Shown here piece after piece: positions 1-8,990 of a stretch of DNA of 64,000 nt. The notes below the pieces were generated by a model that did no database searches, had not been told where the DNA came from, and was given only the letters and a program-made list of their open reading frames with translations. The stretch comes from Pseudomonas sp. 31-12. GTDB taxonomy: Bacteria; Pseudomonadota; Gammaproteobacteria; Pseudomonadales; Pseudomonadaceae. The position numbers and the translations under genes were made by a program. The DNA lies in contig NZ_CP029482.1 of assembly GCF_003151075.1 (NCBI RefSeq), forward strand, positions 2,170,001 to 2,234,000, given 5' to 3'. The stretch's first letter is position 1. The number at the start of each line of letters is the position of its first letter.

Positions 1-311
1 GGTTGCTGCTGGGTTCGTTGGCTGAATTCCTCTGGGTGCTGTTGTTTGCCCAAGTGCTGCACGCCGCAACGTTCGGCAGCTTTCACGCCGCTGCCATCCA
101 GTTCGTGCAACGTAGCTTCGGTGCGCGTCAGCAAGGGCAGGGCCAGGCGCTTTATGCCGCGCTGGCCGGCACCGGCGGCGCATTGGGCGCGTTGTACTCC
201 GGCTACAGCTGGAACGTCCTTGGTGCCACGTTCACCTTTAGTATTGCCAGTCTCGCAGCCTTCGCCGCTGCCGTTATCATTGCCACACGTATGCAAGAGG
301 ACAGGCCATGA
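1..311 (+). CDS. MFS transporter, C-terminal fragment (runs off the left edge)
   Basis: Only the last ~103 residues of a membrane transporter are present; the start lies outside the window. The fragment is hydrophobic with three probable membrane segments and ends in a short basic/acidic tail (RMQEDRP). It resembles the end of the 3-phenylpropionate-permease-like branch of the major facilitator family. Its stop overlaps the mtnB start as ATGA, so it is co-transcribed with the methionine-salvage genes. In PAO1 an MFS gene holds the same place. Import of a methylthio compound is a reasonable inference from context, but the substrate cannot be read from the sequence. Confidence 0.75.
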   Translation, partial: LLLGSLAEFLWVLLFAQVLHAATFGSFHAAAIQFVQRSFGARQQGQGQALYAALAGTGGALGALYSGYSWNVLGATFTFSIASLAAFAAAVIIATRMQEDRP

Positions 312-934
312 GCCTTACCCGTGAACACCTCGCCCAGGAAATCATCGACGCCGGGCGTTTTCTCTATAGCCGCGGCTGGTCGCCGGCCACCAGCAGCAAT
401 TACTCGACCCGCCTGTCGCCGACCGAGGCGCTGTTGACTGTGTCCGGCAAGCACAAAGGCCAGTTGAGTCCAAATGATGTGCTGGCCACCGACTTGTCCG
501 GCAACAGCCTGGAACCGGGCAAAAAGCCGTCCGCCGAAACCCTGCTGCACACCCAGCTCTACAGCTGGCGCCCGGAGATCGGCGCGGTGCTGCACACCCA
601 TTCGGTGAACGCCACGGTGCTGTCGCGCCTGACGCCAGACGCGTTCATCGAGTTCGAAGATTACGAACTGCAAAAGGCCTTCAGCGGCGTCTCGACCCAC
701 GAGTCCCGGGTGCGCGTGCCGATTTTCGACAACGATCAGGACATTGCGCGTCTCGCCGCCAAGGTGCAGCCTTGGCTCGAAGCCCATCCCGATTGCGTCG
801 GCTACCTGATTCGCGGCCACGGCCTCTACACCTGGGGCGCGCGGATGAGCGACGCGTTGCGGCAGATTGAAGCGTTTGAATTTCTGTTCGAGTGCGAGTT
901 GAAGATGCGCTCACTCTTGAACCATAAAAGCTGA
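308..934 (+). CDS. mtnB: methylthioribulose-1-phosphate dehydratase
   Basis: This cytosolic enzyme of the methionine salvage pathway dehydrates 5-methylthioribulose-1-phosphate to 2,3-diketo-5-methylthiopentyl-1-phosphate. The 208-residue protein is a class II aldolase/adducin-fold member: the zinc ligands can be read as the HTH pair H96/H98 and H171 in RGHG, with the acidic residue E77 in SAET. It overlaps the upstream transporter gene by 4 nt and is followed after 20 nt by mtnD. The order mtnB-mtnD-mtnC is the usual Pseudomonas one. Length and motifs are normal for the family. Confidence 0.95.
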   Translation: MSLTREHLAQEIIDAGRFLYSRGWSPATSSNYSTRLSPTEALLTVSGKHKGQLSPNDVLATDLSGNSLEPGKKPSAETLLHTQLYSWRPEIGAVLHTHSVNATVLSRLTPDAFIEFEDYELQKAFSGVSTHESRVRVPIFDNDQDIARLAAKVQPWLEAHPDCVGYLIRGHGLYTWGARMSDALRQIEAFEFLFECELKMRSLLNHKS

Positions 935-954
935 ACCGTTAAGGAGTTGCCCTG

Positions 955-1500
955 ATGAGCAGCCTGTCCGTTTACCACGTCTCAAGCCCTGACATTCCGA
1001 ACAAGGTGCTGACCCATTTCGAAGACATCGCCTCGACCCTGGCCGAGCAGGGCGTGCGTTTCGACCGCTGGCAAGCCACGGCGAAGATCCAGCCCGGCGC
1101 CAGCCAGGAAGAAGTGATCGCCGCGTACCAGGAACAGATTGACAAGCTGATGACCGAGCGCGGTTACGTCACCGTCGATGTGATCAGCCTGAACAGCGAT
1201 CACCCGCAAAAAGCAGAGTTGCGCGCCAAGTTCCTCGACGAACACCGCCATGGCGAAGACGAAGTCCGATTTTTCGTCGCCGGCCGTGGGCTGTTCACCC
1301 TGCACATCGACGATTACGTCTACGCCGTGTTGTGCGAGAAGAACGACCTGATCTCGGTCCCTGCCGGCACGCCGCACTGGTTCGACATGGGCGAGCATCC
1401 GCACTTCGTCGCGATCCGTCTGTTCAACAACCCTGAAGGCTGGGTGGCCAAGTTCACCGGCGAAGACATCGCCAGCCGCTTCCCGCGTCTTGAGGACTGA
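955..1500 (+). CDS. mtnD: acireductone dioxygenase
   Basis: A cupin-fold metalloenzyme of 181 residues. It oxidises acireductone to 2-keto-4-methylthiobutyrate and formate (Fe form) or by an off-pathway reaction (Ni form). The expected metal-binding pattern HxHxxxE...H is present at H97, H99, E103 and H141. An AAGGAG ribosome-binding site lies 5-10 nt before the ATG. It sits between mtnB and mtnC, the steps before and after it in the route from methylthioribulose-1-phosphate back to methionine. Confidence 0.95.
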   Translation: MSSLSVYHVSSPDIPNKVLTHFEDIASTLAEQGVRFDRWQATAKIQPGASQEEVIAAYQEQIDKLMTERGYVTVDVISLNSDHPQKAELRAKFLDEHRHGEDEVRFFVAGRGLFTLHIDDYVYAVLCEKNDLISVPAGTPHWFDMGEHPHFVAIRLFNNPEGWVAKFTGEDIASRFPRLED

Positions 1501-1504
1501 GCCG

Positions 1505-2188
1505 ATGCCGATCAAAGCGATTCTCACCGACATCGAAGGCACCACCAGCGCGGTGAGTTTTGTGTTCGACGTGCTGTTCCCATACGCCGCCAAACACCTG
1601 CCGGACTTCGTTCGCCAGAACGCCGAGCGCCCGGATGTGGCCGAGCAACTGGCCGCTGTGCGCCGCGACAGCAACGAACCGGACGCTGACGTTGAGCGGG
1701 TGATCGAGATCCTGCTGGGCTGGATTGCCGAAGACCGCAAGGCCACGCCGCTGAAAGCATTGCAGGGCATGGTGTGGGAGCAGGGCTATCAGGCCGGGCA
1801 GTTGAAAGGCCACGTTTACCCGGACGCCGTCGAAGCGCTCAAGCGCTGGCATCAGGATGGATTCAAACTGTTTGTGTATTCCTCGGGCTCGATCCAGGCG
1901 CAAAAGCTGATCTTCGGCTGCTCGGAGGCGGGGGACTTGTCGCCGCTGTTCAGCGGCTACTTCGACACCACGTCGGGGCCCAAGCGTGAAGCGCAGTCTT
2001 ACGCGCGCATCGCACAGGCTATCGGGGTGGAGGCTGCGCAGATTGTGTTTCTGTCCGACATCGTCGAGGAACTGGATGCCGCGCGCACGGCCGGCATGGC
2101 CACGTGCGGGCTGGCCCGAGAGGGCGGAGCGCTGGCGGGGCATGTGACCGTCGACAGCTTTGCGCGGATCGATCCTTCCACCTTCTAA
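1505..2188 (+). CDS. mtnC: acireductone synthase (enolase-phosphatase E1)
   Basis: This HAD-superfamily enzyme of 227 residues enolises and then dephosphorylates 2,3-diketo-5-methylthiopentyl-1-phosphate to give the acireductone used by MtnD. The N-terminus shows the E1-type variant of the HAD nucleophile loop, D9-x-E11 in TDIEGTT, and a [11 protein letters not shown] motif IV near the C-terminus. The ATG at 1505 (MPIKAI) is chosen; an upstream TTG at 1490 would overlap the end of mtnD and adds four residues before it that are not family-like. A strong hairpin terminator follows at 2231. Confidence 0.94.
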   Translation: MPIKAILTDIEGTTSAVSFVFDVLFPYAAKHLPDFVRQNAERPDVAEQLAAVRRDSNEPDADVERVIEILLGWIAEDRKATPLKALQGMVWEQGYQAGQLKGHVYPDAVEALKRWHQDGFKLFVYSSGSIQAQKLIFGCSEAGDLSPLFSGYFDTTSGPKREAQSYARIAQAIGVEAAQIVFLSDIVEELDAARTAGMATCGLAREGGALAGHVTVDSFARIDPSTF

Positions 2189-2194
2189 GCAACA

Positions 2195-2217
2195 CCCGCT
2201 CCCACAGGGGATTGTGT
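2195..2217. repeat. single REP half-element (remnant)
   Basis: A short CGCTCCCACAGGGGATTGTG segment directly after mtnC matches one arm of the REPINs found elsewhere in the window (for example 6466-6560) but lacks its inverted partner. Confidence 0.5.
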
Positions 2218-2230
2218 AAACCCAGAAACT

Positions 2231-2267
2231 AAACAGGCCGTGGAGCGAAAGCTCTCACGGCCTGTTT
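2231..2267. terminator. bidirectional hairpin terminator between mtnC and the DUF3509 gene
   Basis: A near-perfect stem AAACAGGCCGTG...CACGGCCTGTTT closes on a GAGC-GAAA-GCTC tip. It lies between convergent genes and can serve both. T-runs are short (TTTG). Confidence 0.8.
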
Positions 2268-2301
2268 GTGTGCAGCGTATTTCTTTACACCACCGCAGGG
2301 T

Positions 2302-2580
2302 TCACGCCGAGTGATAGGTCGGCAGGGCAAACCGTTGCTGGCTTTGCAGCATGGAGATCTGCGGCAGCTCGCTGGCCTGTTCGGCCAGGTCACGGCGAAT
2401 TGCACTGATCACCCACGACAACTGATCGCCGGCATGCAATTGCTGGTATGAAATCGAACGCTTGAACACTTTGCCTTCGGCGCTGCGCAGGGTCAGCAGA
2501 ATGCCGCCATCCGGACGTGGTTGGGTGTTCACTTCGAAGTTGGAGAACAGGGAGGTAAATTTTTCTTGGATCAGGCTCAT
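2302..2580 (-). CDS. DUF3509 domain protein
   Basis: A 92-residue soluble protein starting MSLIQEKF, with the fold-typical stretch TLRSAEGKVFKRSISYQQL and the segment WVISAIRRDLAEQ. It matches the DUF3509 family, small proteins largely confined to Pseudomonas; the role is unknown. The ATG at 2580 is preferred because it has a GGAG 8-11 nt upstream; a longer frame to 2676 has no ribosome-binding site and a low-complexity start. It is a single gene, convergent with mtnC and divergent from the acyl-CoA synthetase. Confidence 0.85.
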   Translation of the reverse strand: MSLIQEKFTSLFSNFEVNTQPRPDGGILLTLRSAEGKVFKRSISYQQLHAGDQLSWVISAIRRDLAEQASELPQISMLQSQQRFALPTYHSA

Positions 2581-2924
2581 GTCTATCAGCTCCGTTAGCA
2601 CTTGATTGGCAAGCATGGAGAGGTAGTTGCAGTGATTGTGCCAGCACCTGATATTTTTAAAATGCTTATAAATCAATAAGTTATGTTTTCAGTGGTTTTT
2701 TGCTTTCGTGCAATCTGCATGAATGGCCATCGTGCATCCTGCATTTTGCGTGGTCGGCCATGATTCGATGGAACCAATCACCCTCGCTGAGGTTCCCGAT
2801 CTCGAACGCACCGGGCGCGGATACAAAACATTTCAAAAACCGCGTGTACAGCTCAAGAACCCCTGACGTATTTTCGGGCTCATAGACCGCCACCCGACAA
2901 TAAAAAGATCGAACGGGAGCAAGC
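2581..2924. other. intergenic region between divergent genes
   Basis: About 340 bases, more AT-rich than the neighbouring genes, between the DUF3509 gene and the acyl-CoA synthetase. It must hold the promoters of both. No coding frame with a start site, repeat or clear operator was seen. GGGAGC at 2914-2919 is the ribosome-binding site for the + strand gene. Confidence 0.5.
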
Positions 2925-4751
2925 ATGAGCGACACGATTACCTGGGGCATGATGCTCCGCAAGCTGCCTTCCATTGCCAAAGCCATTCCGCGAGTGGTGA
3001 AAGGCATGAAAGTCGCCAACGTCAAGGACCCGACCCAACCGTGTGGCCTCGGCTGGACGTTCGAGCAAGCGACCTTGCGCAATCCTGACGGCCCAGCGTT
3101 GCTGCAGGGCGACGTGACGCTGAGTTATGCACAGGTCAACCAGTGGGCCAATCGCATCGCCCATCACCTGATCTGCGAAGGCATCAGAAAGGGCGATGTG
3201 GTCGCGGTTTTTCTTGAGAACCGTCCGGAGTTGCTGGTGACGATATTGGCAGTGGCCAAGGTCGGTGCGATCAGCGCCTTGCTCAATACCTCGCAAACCC
3301 GCGACACCCTGGCCCACAGCCTGAACCTCGTGGCACCAGCGGCGATCATTGTCGGCGAAGAACTGGTCCCGGCTTTCAGTGCAGTCCGCGAGCGGGTATC
3401 GATCGAGCCGACGCGCACCTGGTTCGTTGCCGATCAAGACACCTACCGGCATCCGGGCAATGCGCCCGACGGTTTCATCAATCTGATGAGTGCCAGCGCC
3501 CAAACGTCCAGTGAGAATCCGGCCAGCAGCCAGCAGGTTTTCTTCGACGATCCTTGTTTCTATATCTACACCTCAGGCACCACCGGGTTGCCCAAGGCGG
3601 GTGTTTTCAAACACGGTCGCTGGATGCGCAGCTCGGCGAGTTTTGGCCAGATCGCCCTGAATATGCAGCCGCAGGATGTCGTCTATTGCACCTTGCCGCT
3701 GTACCACGCCACCGGACTCTGTGTGTGCTGGGGCTCGGCGATCAGCGGCGCCGCAGGATTTGCCATCCGCCGCAAGTTCAGCGCCAGCCAGTTCTGGAAT
3801 GACGTGCGCAAATACCAGGCGACCACCCTCGGTTATGTCGGCGAATTATGCCGCTACCTGGTGGATCAACCACCCTCGGCCGACGACAACCAGCACCGCG
3901 TGACCAAGATGATCGGCAATGGCCTGCGGCCCGGTGCCTGGCGCGAGTTCAAGACGCGCTTTGGCGTTGATCACATCTGCGAGCTGTACGCCGCCAGCGA
4001 CGGCAACATCGGGTTCACCAACATCCTCAACTTCGACAACACCATCGGTTTTTCCCTGATGGCCTGGGAGCTGGTGGCCTACGACCACGACAGCGGCCTG
4101 CCGATTCGGGACGCCAAAGGCTTCATGCGCAAAGTCGCCAAAGGCGAGCAGGGCCTGTTGTTGGCGAGAATCGACGACAAGGCGCCACTGGACGGTTACA
4201 CCGATCCGCAGAAAACCGAAAAAGTCGTGCTCCACGACGTGTTCACCCAGGGCGACCGCTACTTCAATACGGGCGACCTGCTGCGCAACATTGGTTTTGG
4301 CCATGCGCAGTTTGTGGATCGGTTGGGCGACACCTACCGCTGGAAGGGTGAAAACGTCTCGACCACCGAGGTCGAGAACATCCTGCTGCAACATCCGAAT
4401 ATTTCTGAAGCCGTGGCGTATGGCGTGGAAATCCAGAACACCAACGGACGTGCCGGCATGGCCGCGATTACACCGGCGGAATCCTTGGCGACGCTGGACT
4501 TCAGCGAGTTGCTGGCGTTCGCCCGTCAGCAAATGCCCGCGTATGCGGTGCCGCTTTTCCTGCGGGTGAAAGTGAAAATGGAAACCACCGGAACCTTCAA
4601 ATACCAGAAGACCCGGCTCAAGGACGAAGCCTTCGACCCCGGCAAAACCGGCGATGACCCGATCTACGCCTGGCTGCCCGGCACCGAGACTTACGTGCAA
4701 GTCACTCCGCAGTTGCTGGCGGATATTCACGGCGGCGCTTTTCGTTATTGA
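2925..4751 (+). CDS. long-chain/very-long-chain acyl-CoA synthetase (FATP-like, FadD6 type)
   Basis: A 608-residue adenylate-forming enzyme that activates long-chain fatty acids with ATP and CoA. The AMP-binding signature YTSGTTGLPKAG lies around residues 215-226; the adenylation-domain motif YFNTGDLLR and the DRLGDTYRWKGENVSTTEVE hinge occur near residues 447-485. The hinge spelling is that of the fatty acid transport protein (FATP/VLACS) branch rather than E. coli FadD. A GGGAGC ribosome-binding site precedes the ATG. It is monocistronic. Exact chain length preference cannot be read. Confidence 0.88.
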   Translation: MSDTITWGMMLRKLPSIAKAIPRVVKGMKVANVKDPTQPCGLGWTFEQATLRNPDGPALLQGDVTLSYAQVNQWANRIAHHLICEGIRKGDVVAVFLENRPELLVTILAVAKVGAISALLNTSQTRDTLAHSLNLVAPAAIIVGEELVPAFSAVRERVSIEPTRTWFVADQDTYRHPGNAPDGFINLMSASAQTSSENPASSQQVFFDDPCFYIYTSGTTGLPKAGVFKHGRWMRSSASFGQIALNMQPQDVVYCTLPLYHATGLCVCWGSAISGAAGFAIRRKFSASQFWNDVRKYQATTLGYVGELCRYLVDQPPSADDNQHRVTKMIGNGLRPGAWREFKTRFGVDHICELYAASDGNIGFTNILNFDNTIGFSLMAWELVAYDHDSGLPIRDAKGFMRKVAKGEQGLLLARIDDKAPLDGYTDPQKTEKVVLHDVFTQGDRYFNTGDLLRNIGFGHAQFVDRLGDTYRWKGENVSTTEVENILLQHPNISEAVAYGVEIQNTNGRAGMAAITPAESLATLDFSELLAFARQQMPAYAVPLFLRVKVKMETTGTFKYQKTRLKDEAFDPGKTGDDPIYAWLPGTETYVQVTPQLLADIHGGAFRY

Positions 4752-4863
4752 AAGCAGCGCTATTGAATGTGGCTATGACGGCGCTCGAGAAAAAAGAAGT
4801 GACAGCCTCGGGGCTGCTCGGGAAACTGTCGGCTTTCCCGAATGACAGAAAGTGGAGTCCCCG

Positions 4864-5382
4864 ATGTCAGACCAAAGCCGCCAGATGACCCCCGAAGAAG
4901 CCGCTGAATTTGCCGAACAGGTATTCAACAAGGCGCGCGAGGGCGATGCGGCCATGATGGCTGCGCTGCTGACCAAAGGCCTGCCGCCGAACCTGCGTAA
5001 CCACAAGGGCGACACCTTGCTGATGCTCGCCGCCTACCACGGCCACGTGGAGACGGTAAAAGTACTGCTGGAGCACAAGGCCGATCCGGAGATCCGCAAC
5101 GACAACGGCCAGAGCCCGATTGCCGGCGCTGCGTTCAAAGGCGACCTGGCGGTAGTCAAGGCGTTGGTCGAGGGTGGCGCACAGGTGGAAGGTTCGTCCT
5201 TCGATGGCCGCACGGCGCTGATGATGGCGGCGATGTTTAACCGCGTTGAAATCGTTGATTACCTGATCAGCAAAGGCGCCGACCCGAAAGCCAAGGATGC
5301 CAATGGCGTCACCGCGCTGGATGCCGCGAAAACAATGGGCGCTGTCGATACCACCGCGCAGCTGCAAAAACTGCTGGCCTGA
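4864..5382 (+). CDS. ankyrin-repeat protein
   Basis: The 172-residue protein has no signal peptide and carries about four ankyrin repeats from residue ~35 on, recognisable as GDTLLMLAAYHGHVETVKVL, GQSPIAGAAFKGDLAVVKAL and GRTALMMAAMFNRVEIVDYL. Ankyrin domains bind other proteins; the partner is unknown. In several Pseudomonas a similar small ankyrin protein sits near catalase genes, but none is here. ATG at 4864 follows a GGAG 7 nt upstream; a GTG four codons earlier would bury that site. Confidence 0.85.
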   Translation: MSDQSRQMTPEEAAEFAEQVFNKAREGDAAMMAALLTKGLPPNLRNHKGDTLLMLAAYHGHVETVKVLLEHKADPEIRNDNGQSPIAGAAFKGDLAVVKALVEGGAQVEGSSFDGRTALMMAAMFNRVEIVDYLISKGADPKAKDANGVTALDAAKTMGAVDTTAQLQKLLA

Positions 5383-5448
5383 TTTCGCACGGTCCCCTGT
5401 GGTGGGTCATCCTGTTCACTTAAAATAATCTTCAGTCGAGCAGAATCC

Positions 5449-5571
5449 TGTGGCGAGGGGGCTTGCCCCCGTCCGGCTGCGAAGCAGTCGCAAAACCGGA
5501 CAACTCGGTTTGTCTGAGCGGACGCTGGGGGCCGCTTCGCTGCCCAACGGGGGCAAGCTCCCTCGCCACAG
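5449..5571. repeat. REPIN, GAGGGAGCTTGC type
   Basis: Two inverted arms, TGTGGCGAGGGGGCTTGCCC and GGGGGCAAGCTCCCTCGCCA, enclose a ~75-nt spacer rich in CTTCGC. Related copies are at 17925, 36119 and 37711. Confidence 0.85.
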
Positions 5572-5653
5572 GGCGCTCACCATAAGTCCGCTTTTCATGG
5601 TTAATGCGCTATCCTTCGCGCCCTCAAAATTCACTCGCTACAGGATCCGCCCC

Positions 5654-6184
5654 ATGAAAGCCGCACTCGTCGAACTCATCACTAAAATCAGCTCCGGGTG
5701 CATGAGCGATGACGAAATCCTGAAAGTCGCTGACGAAGCGGCCCAGGCCTACGCCGATCCAGAGGCTTTCCTGACGGCCAATCCGGACATCAACTACGAC
5801 GACACCTTCCCGATTCCACTGGGCGAGTGGGTGGTGGTCGGCAGCCTGCCGGAAACCGTGCTGTTCCAGGCCGACACCTACGTGGACCTGTTCGCCCAGA
5901 TCGTCGCTTCGTTTGGCCCCGGTGTTGATTTCAACATCAAGCCCAAGCAACTGGCCAAGACCGAAGCCCTGACCGCGCTCAATCGCATTCAGGTGCAGAT
6001 GGGCAGCATGAACAAGGAAAACGGCGGTTACACGCTGATGAACTTCAGCCAGTTGCTCGACGACGAACTGCAAGTGGTGCTGGTCTTCGGCAACGACGTA
6101 CCGCGCGTGCTCGAGTTGTGCGCCGAAGTGGGTATCACCGCCGCACCCTCGCTCGAAGCCCTGAAAATCGCGGTCCACGTTTAA
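5654..6184 (+). CDS. conserved hypothetical protein
   Basis: A 176-residue acidic, soluble protein with no signal peptide or membrane segment and no family I can name. It ends in a mixed alpha/beta segment (ELQVVLVFGNDVPRVLELCAE). ATG at 5654 is chosen over upstream frames because those translate the preceding REPIN. It is flanked by a REPIN upstream and a small membrane protein gene downstream. Codon use matches neighbouring core genes, so it is probably a genuine Pseudomonas core protein of unknown role. Confidence 0.8.
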   Translation: MKAALVELITKISSGCMSDDEILKVADEAAQAYADPEAFLTANPDINYDDTFPIPLGEWVVVGSLPETVLFQADTYVDLFAQIVASFGPGVDFNIKPKQLAKTEALTALNRIQVQMGSMNKENGGYTLMNFSQLLDDELQVVLVFGNDVPRVLELCAEVGITAAPSLEALKIAVHV

Positions 6185-6248
6185 AAAGCGGAACCCTCGC
6201 AAGGCCCGGCTATCCTAAGAGTGCACACCACTCTTAGGGAGCGACACC

Positions 6249-6440
6249 ATGGGTTCCACGTTCAACGGCCTGATTGGCCTGATTATTCTTGTCCTGGACA
6301 TCTGGGCAATCATCAACGTGCTCAAAAGTGGCGCCGACACAGGGATGAAAATCATCTGGGTGCTGCTGATCCTGCTGCTGCCGGTCCTGGGCCTGATCAT
6401 CTGGGCCATCGCCGGGCCACGGGGCAACGTCCGGATCTGA
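6249..6440 (+). CDS. small membrane protein, PLDc_N (phospholipase D N-terminal-like) domain
   Basis: 63 residues forming two membrane helices (about 5-24 and 34-56) joined by KSGADTGMK, ending in the short basic tail GPRGNVRI. The pattern W-I-I-...-G...K-W-L-L-L-P-GLI-W matches the PLDc_N family of inner-membrane mini-proteins. A GGGAG ribosome-binding site lies 10 nt before the ATG. No enzymatic residues are present; function unknown. Confidence 0.82.
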   Translation: MGSTFNGLIGLIILVLDIWAIINVLKSGADTGMKIIWVLLILLLPVLGLIIWAIAGPRGNVRI

Positions 6441-6465
6441 ATACGCAACCAAAGCCATCACTATT

Positions 6466-6560
6466 CCCCTGTGGGAGCTAGCCTGCTAGCGATAGCGAGT
6501 GTCAGCCACAACTTTACTGACTGACACTCCGCTATCGCTAGCAGGCTAGCTCCCACAGGG
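6466..6560. repeat. REPIN, GTGGGAGCTAGCCTGC type
   Basis: Nearly perfect inverted arms (CCCCTGTGGGAGCTAGCCTG and its complement) each followed by GATAGCG, with a ~40-nt spacer that itself contains GTGTCAG/CTGACAC. It lies between the PLDc_N gene and speE. Confidence 0.88.
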
Positions 6561-6703
6561 ATTGTGTCGACTCATCAAGTGAGGTTCGACCTGTCATCTT
6601 CCGCAACGTAGAATGCGCGCCTTTCCCGGTTAATCGAGTCGATCGATTAGCCGTCATGGGCGGGTAACCGTCCGTTGCCACCGCATTCATCGGAGCACTT
6701 CCC

Positions 6704-7579
6704 ATGAGCAACATCACCACCAGCGACTACCTGGAAACCCTCTACGAAGGCTACGGCCAGCGTTTTCGCATGGAAAAACTGCTGCACGAAGTGCGCACCG
6801 AACACCAGCATCTGGTGATTTTCGAAAACCCGCGCATGGGCCGGGTCATGGCACTGGACGGTGTGATCCAGACCACCGAAGCCGACGAATTCATCTACCA
6901 CGAGATGCTCACCCACGTTCCGATCATCGCCCATGGCTCCGCCAAGCGCGTGCTGATCATCGGTGGCGGCGACGGCGGCATGCTGCGTGAAGTGGCCAAG
7001 CACCGCAGCATCGAGCACATCACCATGGTCGAGATCGACGGCACCGTGGTCGACATGTGCAAGGAATTCCTGCCGAACCACTCCAAGGGTGCGTTCGATG
7101 ATCCACGCCTGAACCTGGTGATCGACGACGGCATGCGTTTCGTCGCCACCACCACTGAAAAATTCGACGTGATCATTTCCGACTCCACCGACCCTATCGG
7201 TCCGGGTGAAGTGCTGTTCTCGGAAAACTTCTACCAGGCCTGCCGTCGCTGCCTGAACGAAGGCGGCATCCTCGTGACCCAGAACGGCACGCCGTTCATG
7301 CAGATCGAAGAAGTCAAAACCACTGCCGGTCGCCTGCGCAGCCTGTTCCCGGACTGGCACTTCTATCAGGCGGCGGTGCCGACCTACATCGGTGGCTCGA
7401 TGACCTTTGCCTGGGGCGCGACCAACACGGCCTATCGCAAGTTGTCCCGTGAAACCTTGCAGCAGCGTTTCGCCGGCAGCGGCATCATCACCCGCTACTA
7501 CAACCCGGAAATCCACATCGGCGCCTTCGCCTTGCCGCAATACGTGCTGCAAGCGATCAACAAGCCAAGCAACGACTAA
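6704..7579 (+). CDS. speE: polyamine aminopropyltransferase (spermidine synthase)
   Basis: A 291-residue cytosolic enzyme that transfers aminopropyl from decarboxylated S-adenosylmethionine to putrescine, giving spermidine and 5'-methylthioadenosine. The latter feeds the methionine salvage genes at the left edge. The SAM-binding loop GGGDGG is at residues 87-92, MVEID at 108-112 and the catalytic D160 in SDSTDP. Length and start ([18 protein letters not shown]) are typical. The 5' leader holds an inverted repeat TAATCGA/TCGATTA at 6631-6649 of unknown meaning. Confidence 0.95.
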   Translation: MSNITTSDYLETLYEGYGQRFRMEKLLHEVRTEHQHLVIFENPRMGRVMALDGVIQTTEADEFIYHEMLTHVPIIAHGSAKRVLIIGGGDGGMLREVAKHRSIEHITMVEIDGTVVDMCKEFLPNHSKGAFDDPRLNLVIDDGMRFVATTTEKFDVIISDSTDPIGPGEVLFSENFYQACRRCLNEGGILVTQNGTPFMQIEEVKTTAGRLRSLFPDWHFYQAAVPTYIGGSMTFAWGATNTAYRKLSRETLQQRFAGSGIITRYYNPEIHIGAFALPQYVLQAINKPSND

Positions 7580-7602
7580 ACTCAAGCTGTACGCATAACC
7601 CC

Positions 7603-7694
7603 TTGTGGGAGCGGGCTTGCTCGCGAAAGCGGTTTTCCATTCAACAGTGATGTTGCCTGAAAGACTGCCTTCGCGAGCAAGCCCGCTCCCACAG
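7603..7694. repeat. REPIN, GTGGGAGCGGGCTTGC type
   Basis: Arms TTGTGGGAGCGGGCTTGCTC and GAGCAAGCCCGCTCCCACAG flank a ~45-nt spacer, just after speE. Confidence 0.88.
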
Positions 7695-7801
7695 GTTCTG
7701 TGTTTTTCATACTTCTACGCGGTAATCCGTTTGAACGATCACTCAGGCCAAAAGTCCAGATGGTTGTAAGCCCATTTGCGGGTTTGTTCGAGGAGGCACT
7801 G

Positions 7802-8035
7802 ATGCAAAAGTGGAAAATCACTTTCGTGGATGATCACGGTGAAACACTCGATGAAGTCTTTGAGTGCGAGGAATGCCCGGACAACGAGCAAGCCGCGAAA
7901 CTCATCAAGGCCCGGCTCCTTCCTGTCGCCGCCGAACTGGATCTGAACGATCTGGAAGGGCGAACCGCCGACGCAAGCGTCAAAGATCTCAAGACCCAGA
8001 ACAGCATACAAATCCTCGGCATCACGCCAATCTGA
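7802..8035 (+). CDS. small hypothetical protein
   Basis: 77 residues, mildly acidic, soluble, opening MQKWKITFVDDHGE. It has a C-x-x-C pair (CEEC) and reads as a beta-rich start followed by a helix (EQAAKLIKARL). A strong GAGGAGG lies 6 nt before the ATG at 7802, which decides the start. No family recognised. It lies between a REPIN and the rraB homologue on the same strand, 214 nt upstream of the latter. Confidence 0.75.
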   Translation: MQKWKITFVDDHGETLDEVFECEECPDNEQAAKLIKARLLPVAAELDLNDLEGRTADASVKDLKTQNSIQILGITPI

Positions 8036-8249
8036 ACAACACCTGTCTCATTCTTATCCAGGCCTTGGCAGCGCCTCTGTCTTGGGGCTACTCTGCAAGC
8101 GAGATCAGCGAACGGATCGCTAAGGTCTGGTCTTGTCAGCTACATGCTTGCTTCCCACCGGCAACGTTGTTGCCGCATCGCTCGCACCAATCGGTTGCGA
8201 GTGCCGGGAATACGGAAAGTCTATCCATCAAGATTGAGGGGGACGTTTC

Positions 8250-8591
8250 ATGAGCACAGCCTATCAAGAAGACATCAGCAGCAGCGTGTTGCGCCGCATG
8301 AAAGAAGGCGGTTTCGATTTCTCACGATTCCATCCCATCGAGTTCTACGCCATTTTCCCGGACGAGGAGCGGGCACGCAGGGCGGCAGGGCAATACAAGG
8401 GTGAATCGTTGAACGCGCAAATCAGTGTGCGCGATGACGGCGCATGGGCGCTCGAACTGAGCAAAGTCATGTACGCCACCTACGATGACATCGGCGATTT
8501 CGAACAGGGTTTCGAGGCGGTGGTTGAGCCTCTGGGCGGTATCATCGAAGGGTGGGGCGTCAAGCAGGAAGTACGAGGGCGACTCGCATAA
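8250..8591 (+). CDS. RraB-family (regulator of ribonuclease activity B) protein
   Basis: The 113-residue protein matches the RraB domain by its FDFSRFHPIEFYAIFPDEE and YDDIGDFEQGFEAVVEPLGG segments and a C-terminal GWGVKQEVRG. E. coli RraB binds RNase E and alters which transcripts are cut; whether the Pseudomonas protein does so is inferred. Length is close to the family norm. ATG at 8250 follows a GGGGG-A-CG stretch. A UUCG-capped terminator follows directly. A second RNase E regulator homologue, rraA, lies at 54438. Confidence 0.82.
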   Translation: MSTAYQEDISSSVLRRMKEGGFDFSRFHPIEFYAIFPDEERARRAAGQYKGESLNAQISVRDDGAWALELSKVMYATYDDIGDFEQGFEAVVEPLGGIIEGWGVKQEVRGRLA

Positions 8592-8617
8592 CGTTATGAA
8601 CAGTGACAACGCTCAGC

Positions 8618-8649
8618 AACGGCTGACCTTCGGGTTGGCCGTTTTCGTT
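8618..8649 (+). terminator. terminator of the rraB-like gene
   Basis: Eleven-pair stem (with GU pairs) AACGGCTGACC/GGTTGGCCGTT capped by a stable TTCG loop and followed by TTCGTTT. Confidence 0.75.
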
Positions 8650-8701
8650 TATGGCGCCCGGAACATCCCCTCGGCAAAACCCTGAAACAAGAATCCGACG
8701 C

Positions 8702-8725
8702 AAAAAAAACCGCCTGAGCAGGCGG
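8702..8725 (-). terminator. orphan terminator-like hairpin
   Basis: CCGCCTGAGCAGGCGG preceded on the + strand by eight A residues, so the T-run follows the hairpin only on the - strand. No - strand gene ends here. Confidence 0.5.
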
Positions 8726-8990
8726 CTAAAGGGAAGTTTTGGTCAGGTTTTGCAGCGAATGCGCGGATTATCCGCAGCGCCGGCCGGGCAGTGAAATCAA
8801 CTCTGACTATGCTGGTGATAGGCGACACCGTCGCCTTGCAATGAAGCGGGGGCGATCAGGTTGGGGCGTTTGCTGCACAGGATTGGTGCGGTGCAAACGG
8901 CGTGATTATCCAACTGGTTGATAACAAAGCGTTTCTGCCGATGGCACGGGCCTTGCGAAGCCTAGATGTCCGGGTGACAAGGAGTACGGC

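Larger units (their letters stand above)
8592..8990. other. intergenic region with two hairpins
   Basis: About 400 bases without a convincing gene. It contains the terminator of the rraB-like gene (8618-8643) and an isolated hairpin with a T-run on the opposite strand (8702-8725). The right half presumably contains the promoter of the ATP-grasp operon; AAGGAG at 8979-8984 is its ribosome-binding site. Confidence 0.5.

Noticed and set aside
6466..7694. Repeated inverted elements considered as a CRISPR-like array
   Set aside because: Copies are single, far apart, each an inverted pair rather than direct repeats with uniform spacers; they are REPINs.
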